Below are positions 35,317-44,314 of a DNA stretch of 64,000 nt, in pieces (positions within the stretch are counted from its first letter, which is position 1; every line of letters begins with the position of its first letter). A program made the position numbers and the translations under genes. Under the pieces are notes generated by a model. The model ran no database searches and had not been told where the DNA came from. It saw nothing but the letters and a program-made list of their open reading frames with translations. The stretch covers positions 124,001 to 188,000 of the forward strand of contig NZ_LAHA01000005.1 in assembly GCF_002608075.1 (NCBI RefSeq). Direction: 5' to 3'. This stretch comes from Nostoc linckia z4 (GTDB lineage Bacteria > Cyanobacteriota > Cyanobacteriia > Cyanobacteriales > Nostocaceae).

Positions 35317-35587
35317 AGCTACTCCTGCTACTGGAACAGTAAGCCAACACATACCCCAGCACTGTATTCCAAATGGCTAAGCAAATCAGAGCCAGAATCA
35401 GCAGTGGCCATTCGCTGGGTATTTTTAAAAGCAAGCCGAAGATGATACTCATCGACCCCAGGGTATCCGCAACCGAAAGACTATGGAGCTTGAACAATAG
35501 CGATCGCTTTCCCAGCAGGTGAGAAGTTCCCCAAAACCAAAAGAACAGTCCTACACCTATGCACAAATAACTGATAAAGTCAATCAT
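35309..35587 (-). CDS. mrpG: Mrp antiporter subunit G
   Basis: 92 residues with three membrane segments. The motif KLHSLSVADTLGSMSIIFGLLL corresponds to the conserved R/K-LH-x3-ADTLG of MrpG/MnhG. Overlaps with mrpF (four bases) and the DUF4040 gene (eight bases) indicate translational coupling. Confidence 0.85.
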   Translation of the reverse strand: MIDFISYLCIGVGLFFWFWGTSHLLGKRSLLFKLHSLSVADTLGSMSIIFGLLLKIPSEWPLLILALICLAIWNTVLGYVLAYCSSSRSSYE

Positions 35588-35841
35588 ATTTCATTCATTC
35601 GTTTGAGTACATGAGCCAGCAACATTAATCCAGCATTCCCTACACTCAAGATAATGACGCTGCCAACACCAATCATCCAATCATCACGCAACACCGATAC
35701 CACCAGGATAGTGATTGAAGTTTTGGTGGCAATACTGGCAAATGCCAACATTTTCTGCCAAATATCTTCATCCTGCCAAGCCTCATAGATGGGTATCAGC
35801 AGGGCTAAAATCATTGCAATTAATACCAGATTCAGATTCAT
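35584..35841 (-). CDS. mrpF: Mrp antiporter subunit F
   Basis: 85 residues with three membrane segments (NLVLIAMILALLIPIY, ATKTSITILVVSVL and SVIILSVGNAGLMLLAHVL). Position, size and topology match MrpF/MnhF. The ATG at 35841 is chosen because it gives the four-base ATGA overlap with the mrpE stop; an upstream extension to 35880 would lie inside mrpE. Confidence 0.8.
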   Translation of the reverse strand: MNLNLVLIAMILALLIPIYEAWQDEDIWQKMLAFASIATKTSITILVVSVLRDDWMIGVGSVIILSVGNAGLMLLAHVLKRMNEI

Positions 35842-36227
35842 GTTTTTTTCCTCCGTCGCACCCGGTGTACTTCGTACCATCCATCTTCGTGGTATTTCAA
35901 GACAATGGTTTTTGGTGTAAAGGTAATCAGGAATATATCCAGGAATATCAGTCCTGGTGTGCGTCCTGGTTTAACTCGTTCCATTGTGATTTCTTCGTAT
36001 TTATGAGGACGGATGATGATTTCAATTGCCTCAAAATACGCTTGGGGAATTGCTACTAAAACTTCACCCAGCACACGCAGCCAATCTTTTAATGCTTCCT
36101 TGGCTCTTTGACGACCAGGCAATAGCAATGCGACACTGATGCCAATGATGATATTCACCACAGTGAAATCGGCAGTGAGCAGAAACCAAATCACCAGTCG
36201 CAATATGAGATTTAGATGCCCAACCAT
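35838..36227 (-). CDS. mrpE: Mrp antiporter subunit E
   Basis: 129 residues. Two hydrophobic segments near the N-terminus (LILRLVIWFLLTAD and VVNIIIGISVALLLPG) precede the MrpE domain: VLVAIPQAYFEAIEIIIRP, GLIFLDIFLITFTPKTIVLKY and the basic end. The start ATG at 36227 has AAGGG eight bases upstream. It overlaps the mrpD stop by 16 bases. Confidence 0.85.
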   Translation of the reverse strand: MVGHLNLILRLVIWFLLTADFTVVNIIIGISVALLLPGRQRAKEALKDWLRVLGEVLVAIPQAYFEAIEIIIRPHKYEEITMERVKPGRTPGLIFLDIFLITFTPKTIVLKYHEDGWYEVHRVRRRKKT

Positions 36228-37651
36228 GCAAATCCCTTCCAAAACAGTAGAATTAAAATCAGACTCATAACGCCGATTAAATGGTCAAACTGCTCCAACA
36301 CGCGCGGTAGTTTGAGTGCTAAACGTTTAAAAATTAGCCAGTAAGCTAACCATCCAATGCCAATGGTTGCCAGGGGTTTGATGATATTCTCGTAGGTATA
36401 CGCCTCATAGTACACAATATTAGCCACAACCAAACCCCCGATTAACAGAATAACTGCTCCCCAGAAACCAGGTTTTACATTGGCGTTTCCTCCACGGGGC
36501 AGAAAGATGAATTTGGCAAAGGATATTGCTGTTCCCAGGGCTGCAACATTCATGGCGATGGCTTGCCAAGGTAGCAAATTTTTAGTTGTCAACACCTTTG
36601 CGCCAAACCCAGACAACAAAGGAAAGCCGGAAATGGAGAAACTGGCCATTACTAGGGCAATCCAAACTGGAGTAGCGATCGCTTGATGTTGCAGTTCCTT
36701 GAAGTTTCGACTTGGTAAAGCACCCGCGATTAAAAACAATACAGCTTTGACTAATCCGTGGGTGAGGGCATAAAATCCGCCAACTTTTGGTGCAGCCAAG
36801 ATAAAGCCTAATTGGGAAACCGTGTGAAAGGCCAGCATCCGCTTAGTATCTTTTTCAAACACTGCATAAAACACCCCTAAAAGGGCGGTGCAAACTCCGA
36901 AGGTTCTCACCATCGGGTCAATTTCATCTACCATTAAGGCACAGCGCACTAATGGATAGACGCCAGCTTTCACCACAACTCCCGACAGCATCGCCGACAC
37001 TGGCGTTTCTGATTCCGAGTGAGTCAATGGCAACCATAATCCAGATACAAAAATTCCTCCTTTTGTCAAGAGTCCCAAAAAAATTAGGGCAAGTGCCTCG
37101 GTGGGTGCTACCCGCAAACCTGCAAAACTAAAGGAATGATCTGCTTGGTAAACCAGCACTGCGCCAACCAGATAAAACAGCATTGCCACATTGCTGATAA
37201 ACAGATAGCGTAAGCCCACCCAAATCGAGCGATCGCTCCGGGGATAGGCAATCAACAGAAACGCCGCAATCCCGCTGACTTCTAGGGCGACGTATAAACT
37301 AATTAAATCTGCACAGACAAACGCCGCGTTGACGCTGCCATGTAAAATGATCGTCTGTGCATAAAAAAAAGCTGTCTTATCGCTGTGCCAACAATAAAGG
37401 ATGACTGCCGCCGTTACCAAGGCATTAGTCAAGATAAAGTAGCCACTTATTTGGTCTATTGCTAAAATAACGCCGAAATTATCCAGCAATTTTAGTGTTA
37501 GTGGCGACTGATTGAAAAATAACTGCAACCCATATGCCAACGAAGCCAAACAAACCCACATTGCAACGTATTTGTCAAGCTTAGGAAGCAGATAAATGAG
37601 GAACCCGAAAAAAAAGGGTAATGCAATCCAGACGATTGTAATCGTACTCAT
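36212..37651 (-). CDS. mrpD: Mrp antiporter subunit D (NuoL/M/N-like)
   Basis: 479 residues with about 14 membrane helices, of the proton-translocating NuoM/N family. Key features are the helix with LISLYVALEVSGIAAFLL (conserved Glu), GLLTKGGIFVSGLWLP (conserved Lys), KAGVYPLVRCALMV and DTKRMLAFHTVSQLGF. It overlaps mrpC by four bases (ATGA). No second large subunit (MrpA N-terminal part) is encoded here, so this may be the main ion-conducting subunit of the complex. Confidence 0.9.
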   Translation of the reverse strand: MSTITIVWIALPFFFGFLIYLLPKLDKYVAMWVCLASLAYGLQLFFNQSPLTLKLLDNFGVILAIDQISGYFILTNALVTAAVILYCWHSDKTAFFYAQTIILHGSVNAAFVCADLISLYVALEVSGIAAFLLIAYPRSDRSIWVGLRYLFISNVAMLFYLVGAVLVYQADHSFSFAGLRVAPTEALALIFLGLLTKGGIFVSGLWLPLTHSESETPVSAMLSGVVVKAGVYPLVRCALMVDEIDPMVRTFGVCTALLGVFYAVFEKDTKRMLAFHTVSQLGFILAAPKVGGFYALTHGLVKAVLFLIAGALPSRNFKELQHQAIATPVWIALVMASFSISGFPLLSGFGAKVLTTKNLLPWQAIAMNVAALGTAISFAKFIFLPRGGNANVKPGFWGAVILLIGGLVVANIVYYEAYTYENIIKPLATIGIGWLAYWLIFKRLALKLPRVLEQFDHLIGVMSLILILLFWKGFAWLGI

Positions 37652-37983
37652 GGTGTATTATTCCTCTCGATCTCGTCGGTTTCCAAGGTCGGGTTATCCC
37701 CTGCTAACTTCATAACACCGACGAGCATTAAAGCCTGAATCGAAAATCCGATGACAATGGCCGTCAATATCACGGCTTGGGGAACCGGATCGGCATATGC
37801 ACGATTTTGGATGTTTGAAATAATTGGTGTGAAGAAACCATCTCGCGATGCAATTAGCACGTAATAGGCAATAACCCCCGTACTCATGACATCCATAGAG
37901 ATGATTTTCATTACAAGATTTTTTTTGAGGATAATACCAAAAAATCCGCACAATATTGTGGCGAATATACAAGCTTCTAACAC
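37648..37983 (-). CDS. mrpC: Mrp antiporter subunit C (NuoK-like)
   Basis: 111 residues with three membrane segments, homologous to NuoK. The second half has DPVPQAVILTAIVIGFSIQALMLVG, the conserved PQALILTAIVI motif of MrpC. It is the first gene of the operon; the 118-bp gap to the NhaS3-like gene upstream probably contains the operon promoter, although no boxes were fixed. Confidence 0.88.
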   Translation of the reverse strand: MLEACIFATILCGFFGIILKKNLVMKIISMDVMSTGVIAYYVLIASRDGFFTPIISNIQNRAYADPVPQAVILTAIVIGFSIQALMLVGVMKLAGDNPTLETDEIERNNTP

Positions 37984-38101
37984 GGTAATTGCCTAAAAAT
38001 TTTAGATTTGAAATTTTGGATTAGTCCTATCCAAGTAGGGGGTGACAAAAGGCAAAAAGGTGATAAATTTATGATTATTTTTTGCCTTTTGCCTTACTGT
38101 A

Positions 38102-39499
38102 CTAACTGATTAAATTGGCTTCCTCTAAAGATTCTTTTTCTTTTGGTGATTGTTTAAATGCCAACCTTAATAAAGGCGGTGCTAAGAAGGTTGTCAAAAT
38201 CACCATAATTACAATGGCAGCTTGCAATGGTTTATCAAGGGTACCACTAGCTGCACCAATTCCGGCAAACACTAACCCAACTTCCCCACGGGGAATCATT
38301 CCGATACCGACGGCTAAGCGATTAATTCCAGCTTGACCAAAAATCGACCAACCTGTGACGACTTTACCAATAATCGCCACCACAATTAAAAAAGTAGAAA
38401 TTATTAATCCTTCTCGATTTCCTGGAACTAAAGGATTAAGCACGCCCAAATCAACTTTTGCACCAACTGTCACAAAGAAAACTGGTACTAAAATATCGGC
38501 AATCGGTTTTACCTGCTCATCTAATTCTTTGCGTTTATCAGTTTCATCCAAAACTAAGCCAGCCGCAAATGCACCCAAAATAGCTTCCAAATGAATGGCA
38601 TTACCTAAAAAAGCCATGAAAAAGGCAAAGATAAAGGCTGGGATAATTAAGTTACCTCGTGTTTGCAATTTATTAGCAATGGTAACAAAACTTTGATTGA
38701 AATATTTACCCAGGAGAATTGAGCCAATGAGAAATACAGTAGCGCTGACAATCAGATAAATGACGTTGAATATATCAACTTCACCAGTTTTAGCCAGACT
38801 AGCAACCACCGCCAAGACGATGATACCCAAGATATCGTCAATGACTGCCGCACCTACAATAATCTGTCCTTCACGAGATTTTAATTGCCCAATTTCTGAC
38901 AAAACTTTAGAGGTAATCCCAATACTAGTAGCTGTCAGGGCTGCACCTGCAAAAATCGCCGGAATTACTGGTGCATGAAATAACCAAATCAGTCCTGCTG
39001 TGCCAGCGGCAAAGGGAACGGCTACACCAACGCAAGCAACAATTGTTGCTTGATAACCGACTTTTTGTAATTCTTTTAAGTCTGATTCCAGACCAATTTC
39101 AAATAACAGAATGATGACACCTAGTTCGGCAAGAACAGAAACAACTTCACTCTGAGTTTGAAAAATTGATGTCAGTGCATCTGGAGTGAGATTGTTAATA
39201 AATTGCAGGATAGTCATGATGATGGAGTCACTTGCAGCTACTCCACTGTCAGGAAATACTACCAAATGCAGAGCAGAAGCACCTACAACTACACCACCGA
39301 CTAATTCTCCTAATACAGGAGGTAAGTCCATCATTCTAGATAATTCGCCACCAATTTTACTTGCCAGATAAATGACTACTAAAGTTAGCAATACTCCAGT
39401 TAGGACAATGGGAGCATATTCCGCCTCATTGGTTGTTGCTAGTAAAGGAAGGAAATTTAACCAAGTAAATGAATTAGCCATTGGTTCCGAAAAAATCAT
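38102..39499 (-). CDS. CPA2-type Na+(K+)/H+ antiporter, NhaS3-like
   Basis: 465 residues with about 13 membrane helices. Motifs include LPPVLGELVGGVVVG, VVSVLAELGVIILLFEIGLESDL, GAALTATSIGITSKVLSE and VGAAVIDDILGIIVLAVV with the ion-binding acidic pair. The overall sequence resembles Synechocystis NhaS3, a thylakoid Na+(K+)/H+ antiporter. The ATG at 39499 or 39481 can be the start. Position between the Mrp operon and bicA suggests a shared role in Na+ cycling. Confidence 0.87.
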   Translation of the reverse strand: MIFSEPMANSFTWLNFLPLLATTNEAEYAPIVLTGVLLTLVVIYLASKIGGELSRMMDLPPVLGELVGGVVVGASALHLVVFPDSGVAASDSIIMTILQFINNLTPDALTSIFQTQSEVVSVLAELGVIILLFEIGLESDLKELQKVGYQATIVACVGVAVPFAAGTAGLIWLFHAPVIPAIFAGAALTATSIGITSKVLSEIGQLKSREGQIIVGAAVIDDILGIIVLAVVASLAKTGEVDIFNVIYLIVSATVFLIGSILLGKYFNQSFVTIANKLQTRGNLIIPAFIFAFFMAFLGNAIHLEAILGAFAAGLVLDETDKRKELDEQVKPIADILVPVFFVTVGAKVDLGVLNPLVPGNREGLIISTFLIVVAIIGKVVTGWSIFGQAGINRLAVGIGMIPRGEVGLVFAGIGAASGTLDKPLQAAIVIMVILTTFLAPPLLRLAFKQSPKEKESLEEANLIS

Positions 39500-39607
39500 G
39501 TTTTTATTCGTCTGATTGATTCAGTAGAGACGTTGCAGTGCAACGTCTCTACAAGGATAAATCAGGGGTTTTAGCGTCTAATCCACATAATGCGTAATTC
39601 TGAATTC

Positions 39608-41302
39608 CTAATATGTGTCGGTGTAGATACTAACCCCAGAGGTATCAGTAGTTGCATGAGGATTAACTAAAGCAACCGCCTGTTTAAGTGCATCCACACG
39701 TTCTATAAACATGTGATGCTGTGGAACAAACCTCGAAATACCAAACTTTTCTAAACGCCGTAGGACTTTGCCTGCTGCACCGACAATTAACACATGACGA
39801 CGTTGTTCGCTAGCGTCCTTAATGGCATTTTCAATTGCCAAAGAAGCAGTCACACCCAACATGGGGACATCACTCAAATCCACAATCAACACATCAGAAT
39901 CAGCCATTGCTGAGTGTTCGCGAGCGATCGCCTTTGATACGCCAAAAATCATCGGCCCGCTCAGGTAGAATAGCAGAACACGTCCATTAGCTAGATCGAG
40001 TAATTTTTTCTCTTCGTCATTCAAGACAATTGCATCATCAGTATCGCTAATTGTTTTCACTTCCTGAGCCTGTAATTCCGAAAGGCGATCGATTGTTAAA
40101 ATGTTGGCAATGAAAACTCCGACGCCCACAGCAACAATCAAATCAACAAATACAGTCAGGAACAATACACCATACATGATGATTGTGCCTTTAAGAGATA
40201 CCTTGTGAGCGCGTTTCAAAAAGCTCCAATCAAGAATGTCAATCCCCACTTTCAGCGCAATACCAGCTAACACCGCCATTGGGATGGGTTGAGTGACACT
40301 CGCAGCCCACAAAACCACAACTAATAAAATCACTGCGCGAGTTAAACCGGATAAAGCTGTAGTCGCACCAGTTTGGATATTCACTACAGTTCCCATCGTC
40401 GCACCAGCACCAGGTAGCCCTCCACACAAACCAGATATTAAATTACCAATACCTTGACCAATCAATTCTTTATCAGATTTGTGTTCTGTGCGAGTCAAAC
40501 TGTCTGCAATTACCGCCGTTAATAGAGTATCAATACAACCCAACATCCCCAACATTGCCCCATCAACAATCATGACTGTGATTTGTCCGGGAGTAAAAGT
40601 TGGCATTTGCAATGTGGGCAATCCAACGGGGATTTCACCAATTCGCCTAATATCTGTACCGCCGAAGATGGTTAGAGAAACTATAGTTCCGATAATTAAT
40701 GCCACCAATTGCGGAGGAGCAAAGCGCTTGAGTTTGGATGGCATTAAAAAAATAATTGCCAGTGTCAACAAGCCTAAAGCTGTTTCCGCAGGATTAATTT
40801 TAGTTAATAACTGAGGTAGATTTTGCACCATCCCCAGTACGCCACCTTTAGGATTTGGTTGACCGACAAAAGGAGCAATTTGCAAAATAATTAGAATCAC
40901 CCCAATTCCAGACATGAAGCCGGAAATCACGCTGTAAGGCATCAGGGTAATATATTTACCCAACTTAAATATGCCAAAGAAAATTTGAAATATTCCCGCT
41001 AGCATAACTACGGTAAATGCCATTGCTAAGCCGTTTTCGGGATTAGCTGCGGTCATGGAACTGACAATTGCAGTCATAACTACAGTCATCGGCCCGGTTG
41101 GCTCAGAAATTAAGGTTGGTGTGCCACCAAATAAGGCTGCAAAAAAACCTACACAAACTGCGCCATAAAGACCAGCTACAGGCCCCGCACCGGAGGCGAC
41201 ACCGAATGCTAGGGCTAACGGCAAGGAAACGATGGCAGCTGTTAAACCACCGAATAAATCACCTTGCACGTTTCTAAAATGTATAGTATTTGTCAATGAC
41301 AT
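39608..41302 (-). CDS. bicA: Na+-dependent bicarbonate transporter BicA (SulP family)
   Basis: 564 residues: a SulP membrane domain (about 1-400) and a cytosolic STAS domain (about 430-550). The start (NTIHFRNVQGDLFGGLTAA) and the segments ALFGGTPTLISEPTGPMTVV, LGMLGCIDTLLTAVIADSLT and GAGATMGTVVNIQTG match BicA of Synechococcus and Synechocystis closely. The C-terminus has the STAS stretch DSDVLIVDLSDVPMLGVTAS. It brings bicarbonate into the cell with Na+ as a low-affinity, high-flux component of the CO2-concentrating mechanism. The adjacent Na+/H+ antiporter genes fit this. Confidence 0.92.
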   Translation of the reverse strand: MSLTNTIHFRNVQGDLFGGLTAAIVSLPLALAFGVASGAGPVAGLYGAVCVGFFAALFGGTPTLISEPTGPMTVVMTAIVSSMTAANPENGLAMAFTVVMLAGIFQIFFGIFKLGKYITLMPYSVISGFMSGIGVILIILQIAPFVGQPNPKGGVLGMVQNLPQLLTKINPAETALGLLTLAIIFLMPSKLKRFAPPQLVALIIGTIVSLTIFGGTDIRRIGEIPVGLPTLQMPTFTPGQITVMIVDGAMLGMLGCIDTLLTAVIADSLTRTEHKSDKELIGQGIGNLISGLCGGLPGAGATMGTVVNIQTGATTALSGLTRAVILLVVVLWAASVTQPIPMAVLAGIALKVGIDILDWSFLKRAHKVSLKGTIIMYGVLFLTVFVDLIVAVGVGVFIANILTIDRLSELQAQEVKTISDTDDAIVLNDEEKKLLDLANGRVLLFYLSGPMIFGVSKAIAREHSAMADSDVLIVDLSDVPMLGVTASLAIENAIKDASEQRRHVLIVGAAGKVLRRLEKFGISRFVPQHHMFIERVDALKQAVALVNPHATTDTSGVSIYTDTY

Positions 41303-41720
41303 ACTGGGTTTTGGTTACAAAAAAGCAAAAATTGGGTTTGTAAAAATTGCTAGCTACTTTGAGTAAGTTTCTTGTTTGATAGGCATAAAAAACAAGGCAA
41401 AAAACTCTATTTTTTGCAAAGCAGCAGACTATGATAGCCTTCTACATAGGAAATTCCTGGATGGGAATCCCTAAAATAGATCGGACTTGAGTCAAAGACA
41501 TTTGAAAAATCGGACTCAAAAAACTTACAATTTATGTAAGTTTTATTTATCACCAGACTTAACGTGTTTAAAAATAGCTTACAGCTTTGTACGTCAATGT
41601 TGTTGATTTACAGGTATGAAGATTAAATTAATATTAAATTGGTTTCATAGATAAAAAGCTATGCCTCTAACGCGAAAGGCATAGCTTTTTTTACATGAGA
41701 GTGGGATAAAAAGTCCCTGG
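41303..41720. other. Spacer upstream of bicA
   Basis: 418 bp, AT-rich. It should carry the bicA promoter and contains a terminator hairpin (41653-41690). Low-CO2 regulator (CcmR/NdhR) sites may be present but were not identified with confidence. No ORF is supported. Confidence 0.4.
41653..41690. terminator. 14-bp perfect stem, bidirectional terminator
   Basis: AAAAAGCTATGCCT (41653-41666) pairs perfectly with AGGCATAGCTTTTT (41677-41690) around a 10-nt loop. T-runs follow on both strands. It lies 31 bp after the MFS stop on the minus strand and so should end the ABC-MarR-MFS operon. Confidence 0.85.
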
Positions 41721-42992
41721 CTATACTTTGTACTCCTGCAAAGACCCCAACTTGCGAATTCCCGGCCAAATCATTGCTGTAGCAACTACTACTAAAATCG
41801 TGCCAATTCCACCACCAACCACTGAAATCACCGGGCCAAATAAGGCAGCAGTCAAGCCTGATTCAAAGCCTCCTAATTCATTTGAGGCACTAATAAATAC
41901 GCTATTGATGGCAGCAACCCGCCCACGTAAACGATCTGGGGTTCTGATTTGAACTAGTGTATGGCGAATCACAACGCTGATACTATCAAGTGCCCCAGCA
42001 AGTATCAACATTAACATAGACAGCCAAAACGAACGAGAAAGTCCAAAGATAATTGTGACAACCCCAAAGCCAACCACTGACCATAATAAAGCCGGGCCTG
42101 CTTTCCGGAGTGGTGGTAAATATGCCAGGGTAATGGCCATAGTCAAAGCACCGATGGAATTCGCTGCTTGCAGGTATCCCAACTCCACTGGCCCTACATG
42201 TAAAATATCTTTGGCAAAGATGGGTAGTAATGCGATCGCACCACCCAACAATACAGCAAACATATCCAATGTAATTGCCGCTAAAATTAGCTGATTCTCC
42301 CAGACAAATTTAGCACCTGCGGCAAGGGCTTTGAGGGATATGGGTTCGCTGGAACGGATGCCTTTTTTCTCTGTAATTGCCAGTGTTAAAACGAAACACA
42401 ACAAAGCGGCTATGGCGGCTGCTATGTATACTCCCGTAGCACTCCCCAACAGGGCAATTCCAAATCCTCCCAAGGCAGGGCCGATGACTGACGCCAACTG
42501 AAAGCTACTACTATTCCACGTAGCAGCGTTAGTAAAAGCACTGACAGGTATCAATTGCCACATGAGGGCATCACCGGCGGGTTTGAGGAATGCCCTCGCA
42601 ACCCCTGTTAAAACTAAGCAGGCATAAATTAGAAAAACTCCACCCTGTGTATAGGAAAGTACTGCTAGACCAAGAGAACACAGAGCTAGTAACATGACTG
42701 AGAATAACATGATAACTTTGCGTTCGCGGCGATCGGCCACATCTCCAGCAATCAAGGTGAGGGCAATCATCGGTAAGACTTGCGCTAATCCTACACCACC
42801 TAAAACCAGAGGCGAGGCAGTACGCTCATAAAGTTCCCAGCCAATGGCTACGGTTTGCATTTGCGAGCCCACGAACAGCACTAAGCGTCCAATGGTAAAT
42901 AATCGGTAGTCCCGAAACCTCAGGGCTGCAAAGGGGTCGTGCTGTGCAACAATAGGGTTATGGAGATTTGATTTCTGTTTGCTCGAAGACAT
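41721..42992 (-). CDS. MFS transporter (MFS_3/enterobactin-exporter type)
   Basis: 423 residues with 11-12 membrane helices. Motifs include FRDYRLFTIGRLVLFVGSQM, then AGDVADRRERKVIM (loop 2-3) and RTPDRLRGRVAAINSVFI (loop 8-9-like). This layout is typical of the EntS-like MFS_3 group of exporters. The ATG at 42992 overlaps the end of marR by 35 bases, so the genes are co-transcribed. The substrate is unknown; a toxic compound or siderophore-like molecule is plausible from the context. Confidence 0.85.
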   Translation of the reverse strand: MSSSKQKSNLHNPIVAQHDPFAALRFRDYRLFTIGRLVLFVGSQMQTVAIGWELYERTASPLVLGGVGLAQVLPMIALTLIAGDVADRRERKVIMLFSVMLLALCSLGLAVLSYTQGGVFLIYACLVLTGVARAFLKPAGDALMWQLIPVSAFTNAATWNSSSFQLASVIGPALGGFGIALLGSATGVYIAAAIAALLCFVLTLAITEKKGIRSSEPISLKALAAGAKFVWENQLILAAITLDMFAVLLGGAIALLPIFAKDILHVGPVELGYLQAANSIGALTMAITLAYLPPLRKAGPALLWSVVGFGVVTIIFGLSRSFWLSMLMLILAGALDSISVVIRHTLVQIRTPDRLRGRVAAINSVFISASNELGGFESGLTAALFGPVISVVGGGIGTILVVVATAMIWPGIRKLGSLQEYKV

Positions 42993-43431
42993 TTTTGAGT
43001 AGAGCTAAGCCTTCTTCAATATTGGAAATTTGTTCTTCTGTCAGACCTTGGAGCAACTCGGTAATATGAGCGCGAGTTTGATCTTGGGATTGTTTGAGTT
43101 GCTGTTTTCCTTCTTCAGTGAGATTGAGCAGCACTCGCCGCCGCTCTTGAGGATCGGCATTGCGTTGGACAAAGTTGCGCTGTACTAGGCGTTCTATGGT
43201 CGCTGATGCTGTGGCAGAGGTGACACCCAAATGTTCTGCCAGGTCAGATAAGGAAGCACCGGGATTGCGATTGATGAATGCTAGCGATCGCAACTGGGGT
43301 ATAGATAAAAAAGCGGCACTGTGGGCACGCATATCCGCTCGGATAAACCGCATCATTAATGGAACTGTTTCCATTACTCTGGCAGCACATTGTTCGGAAG
43401 TTGTACCTTGAGTCGGTTTATCCAAGGTCAT
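42958..43431 (-). CDS. MarR family transcriptional regulator
   Basis: 157 residues. The winged-helix core is SIPQLRSLAFINRNPGASLSD, LAEHLGVTSATASATIERL and the wing DPQERRRVLLNLTEEG, flanked by dimerisation helices. MarR proteins repress their own operon and release DNA when a ligand binds. The ATG at 43431 is preferred, with AGGAG 12 bases upstream. A longer frame to 43485 would extend into the ABC permease gene. It lies between an ABC exporter and an MFS exporter and probably regulates both. Confidence 0.9.
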   Translation of the reverse strand: MTLDKPTQGTTSEQCAARVMETVPLMMRFIRADMRAHSAAFLSIPQLRSLAFINRNPGASLSDLAEHLGVTSATASATIERLVQRNFVQRNADPQERRRVLLNLTEEGKQQLKQSQDQTRAHITELLQGLTEEQISNIEEGLALLKNVFEQTEIKSP

Positions 43432-43450
43432 GGGGTTGTTGTTCTCCTGA

Positions 43451-44314
43451 TTACATTGCCACCCGTGGATAAAGTCGTCCAGCAATGATGGCTAAGATTA
43501 TTAATGTTAACAAGAGAATTGTACAATCCAGACCAAAGCCATAGATGCTATTGCCATTAAGCAACATCGTGCCACGTAAGCCATCTACCTCATAAGTCAA
43601 AGGATTTAAATGGGAAATGAATTTTAACCATTCGGGCATCAAGGAAATAGGATAGATGGCATTGCTAGCAAAAAATAAGGGCATCGTTAATAATTGCCCA
43701 ATACCAGTCATCCGTTCTCGCGTTTTTACCAAACAGCCAATAATTAAGGAAAAAACACAAAAGCAAGCCGCCCCCAGCATCACCAATAGTAGCACTTGCA
43801 GAATCGGTAGGGGATAGAGATTGAGTTTCACACCTAATAAAAATGCTAGTGTGTAAATCACCACCACCTGTGATAAGCATCGCACCCCACAGGCCAAGGC
43901 TTTACCCAATACCATCGCCACACGGGGTGTAGGACTAGCTAAGAATTTATGCACAATTCCTAAATCTCGTTCCCAAATCAGCGTCATCCCACCAGTGAAA
44001 ATTGCCACAAACAGGACACTCTGAGCCAGAATCCCAGCAGAGATGAAATCCAAATAAGGTAAGTCCCCTGTGGAAATAGCGCGAGTGCGGGAGAAAACTT
44101 GCCCAAAAATCAGCAACCATAAGCTTGGTTGCACAGCTCGAACGATTAAATCAGTGGGATCGTGGCGGAGTTTGCGTACTTCCAATTCAGCGATCGCTAA
44201 AGTTTTCCTAACTAGCTCGCTAATTGCAGAGATGAAATTACGTCGGCGAGTCGGTTGTAGCTGTTGTACTTTAACCCAACCGCTGAGCTGTGCGTCTGGT
44301 TCTCGCTGTGTCAC
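43451..44314 (-). CDS. ABC-2 type permease (DrrB-like)
   Basis: 287 residues. A soluble start is followed by six membrane segments with the ABC-2 pattern: LIFGQVFSR, YLDFISAGILAQSVLFVAIFTGG, TLIWERDLGIVHKFLASPTPR and LLTMPLFFASNAIYPISLMP. It is the membrane half of an exporter with the ATPase just upstream, overlapping it by 44 bases. GTG start at 44314. Similar pairs confer drug resistance in other bacteria or export lipids or polyketides; the substrate here is unknown. Confidence 0.88.
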   Translation of the reverse strand: MTQREPDAQLSGWVKVQQLQPTRRRNFISAISELVRKTLAIAELEVRKLRHDPTDLIVRAVQPSLWLLIFGQVFSRTRAISTGDLPYLDFISAGILAQSVLFVAIFTGGMTLIWERDLGIVHKFLASPTPRVAMVLGKALACGVRCLSQVVVIYTLAFLLGVKLNLYPLPILQVLLLVMLGAACFCVFSLIIGCLVKTRERMTGIGQLLTMPLFFASNAIYPISLMPEWLKFISHLNPLTYEVDGLRGTMLLNGNSIYGFGLDCTILLLTLIILAIIAGRLYPRVAM

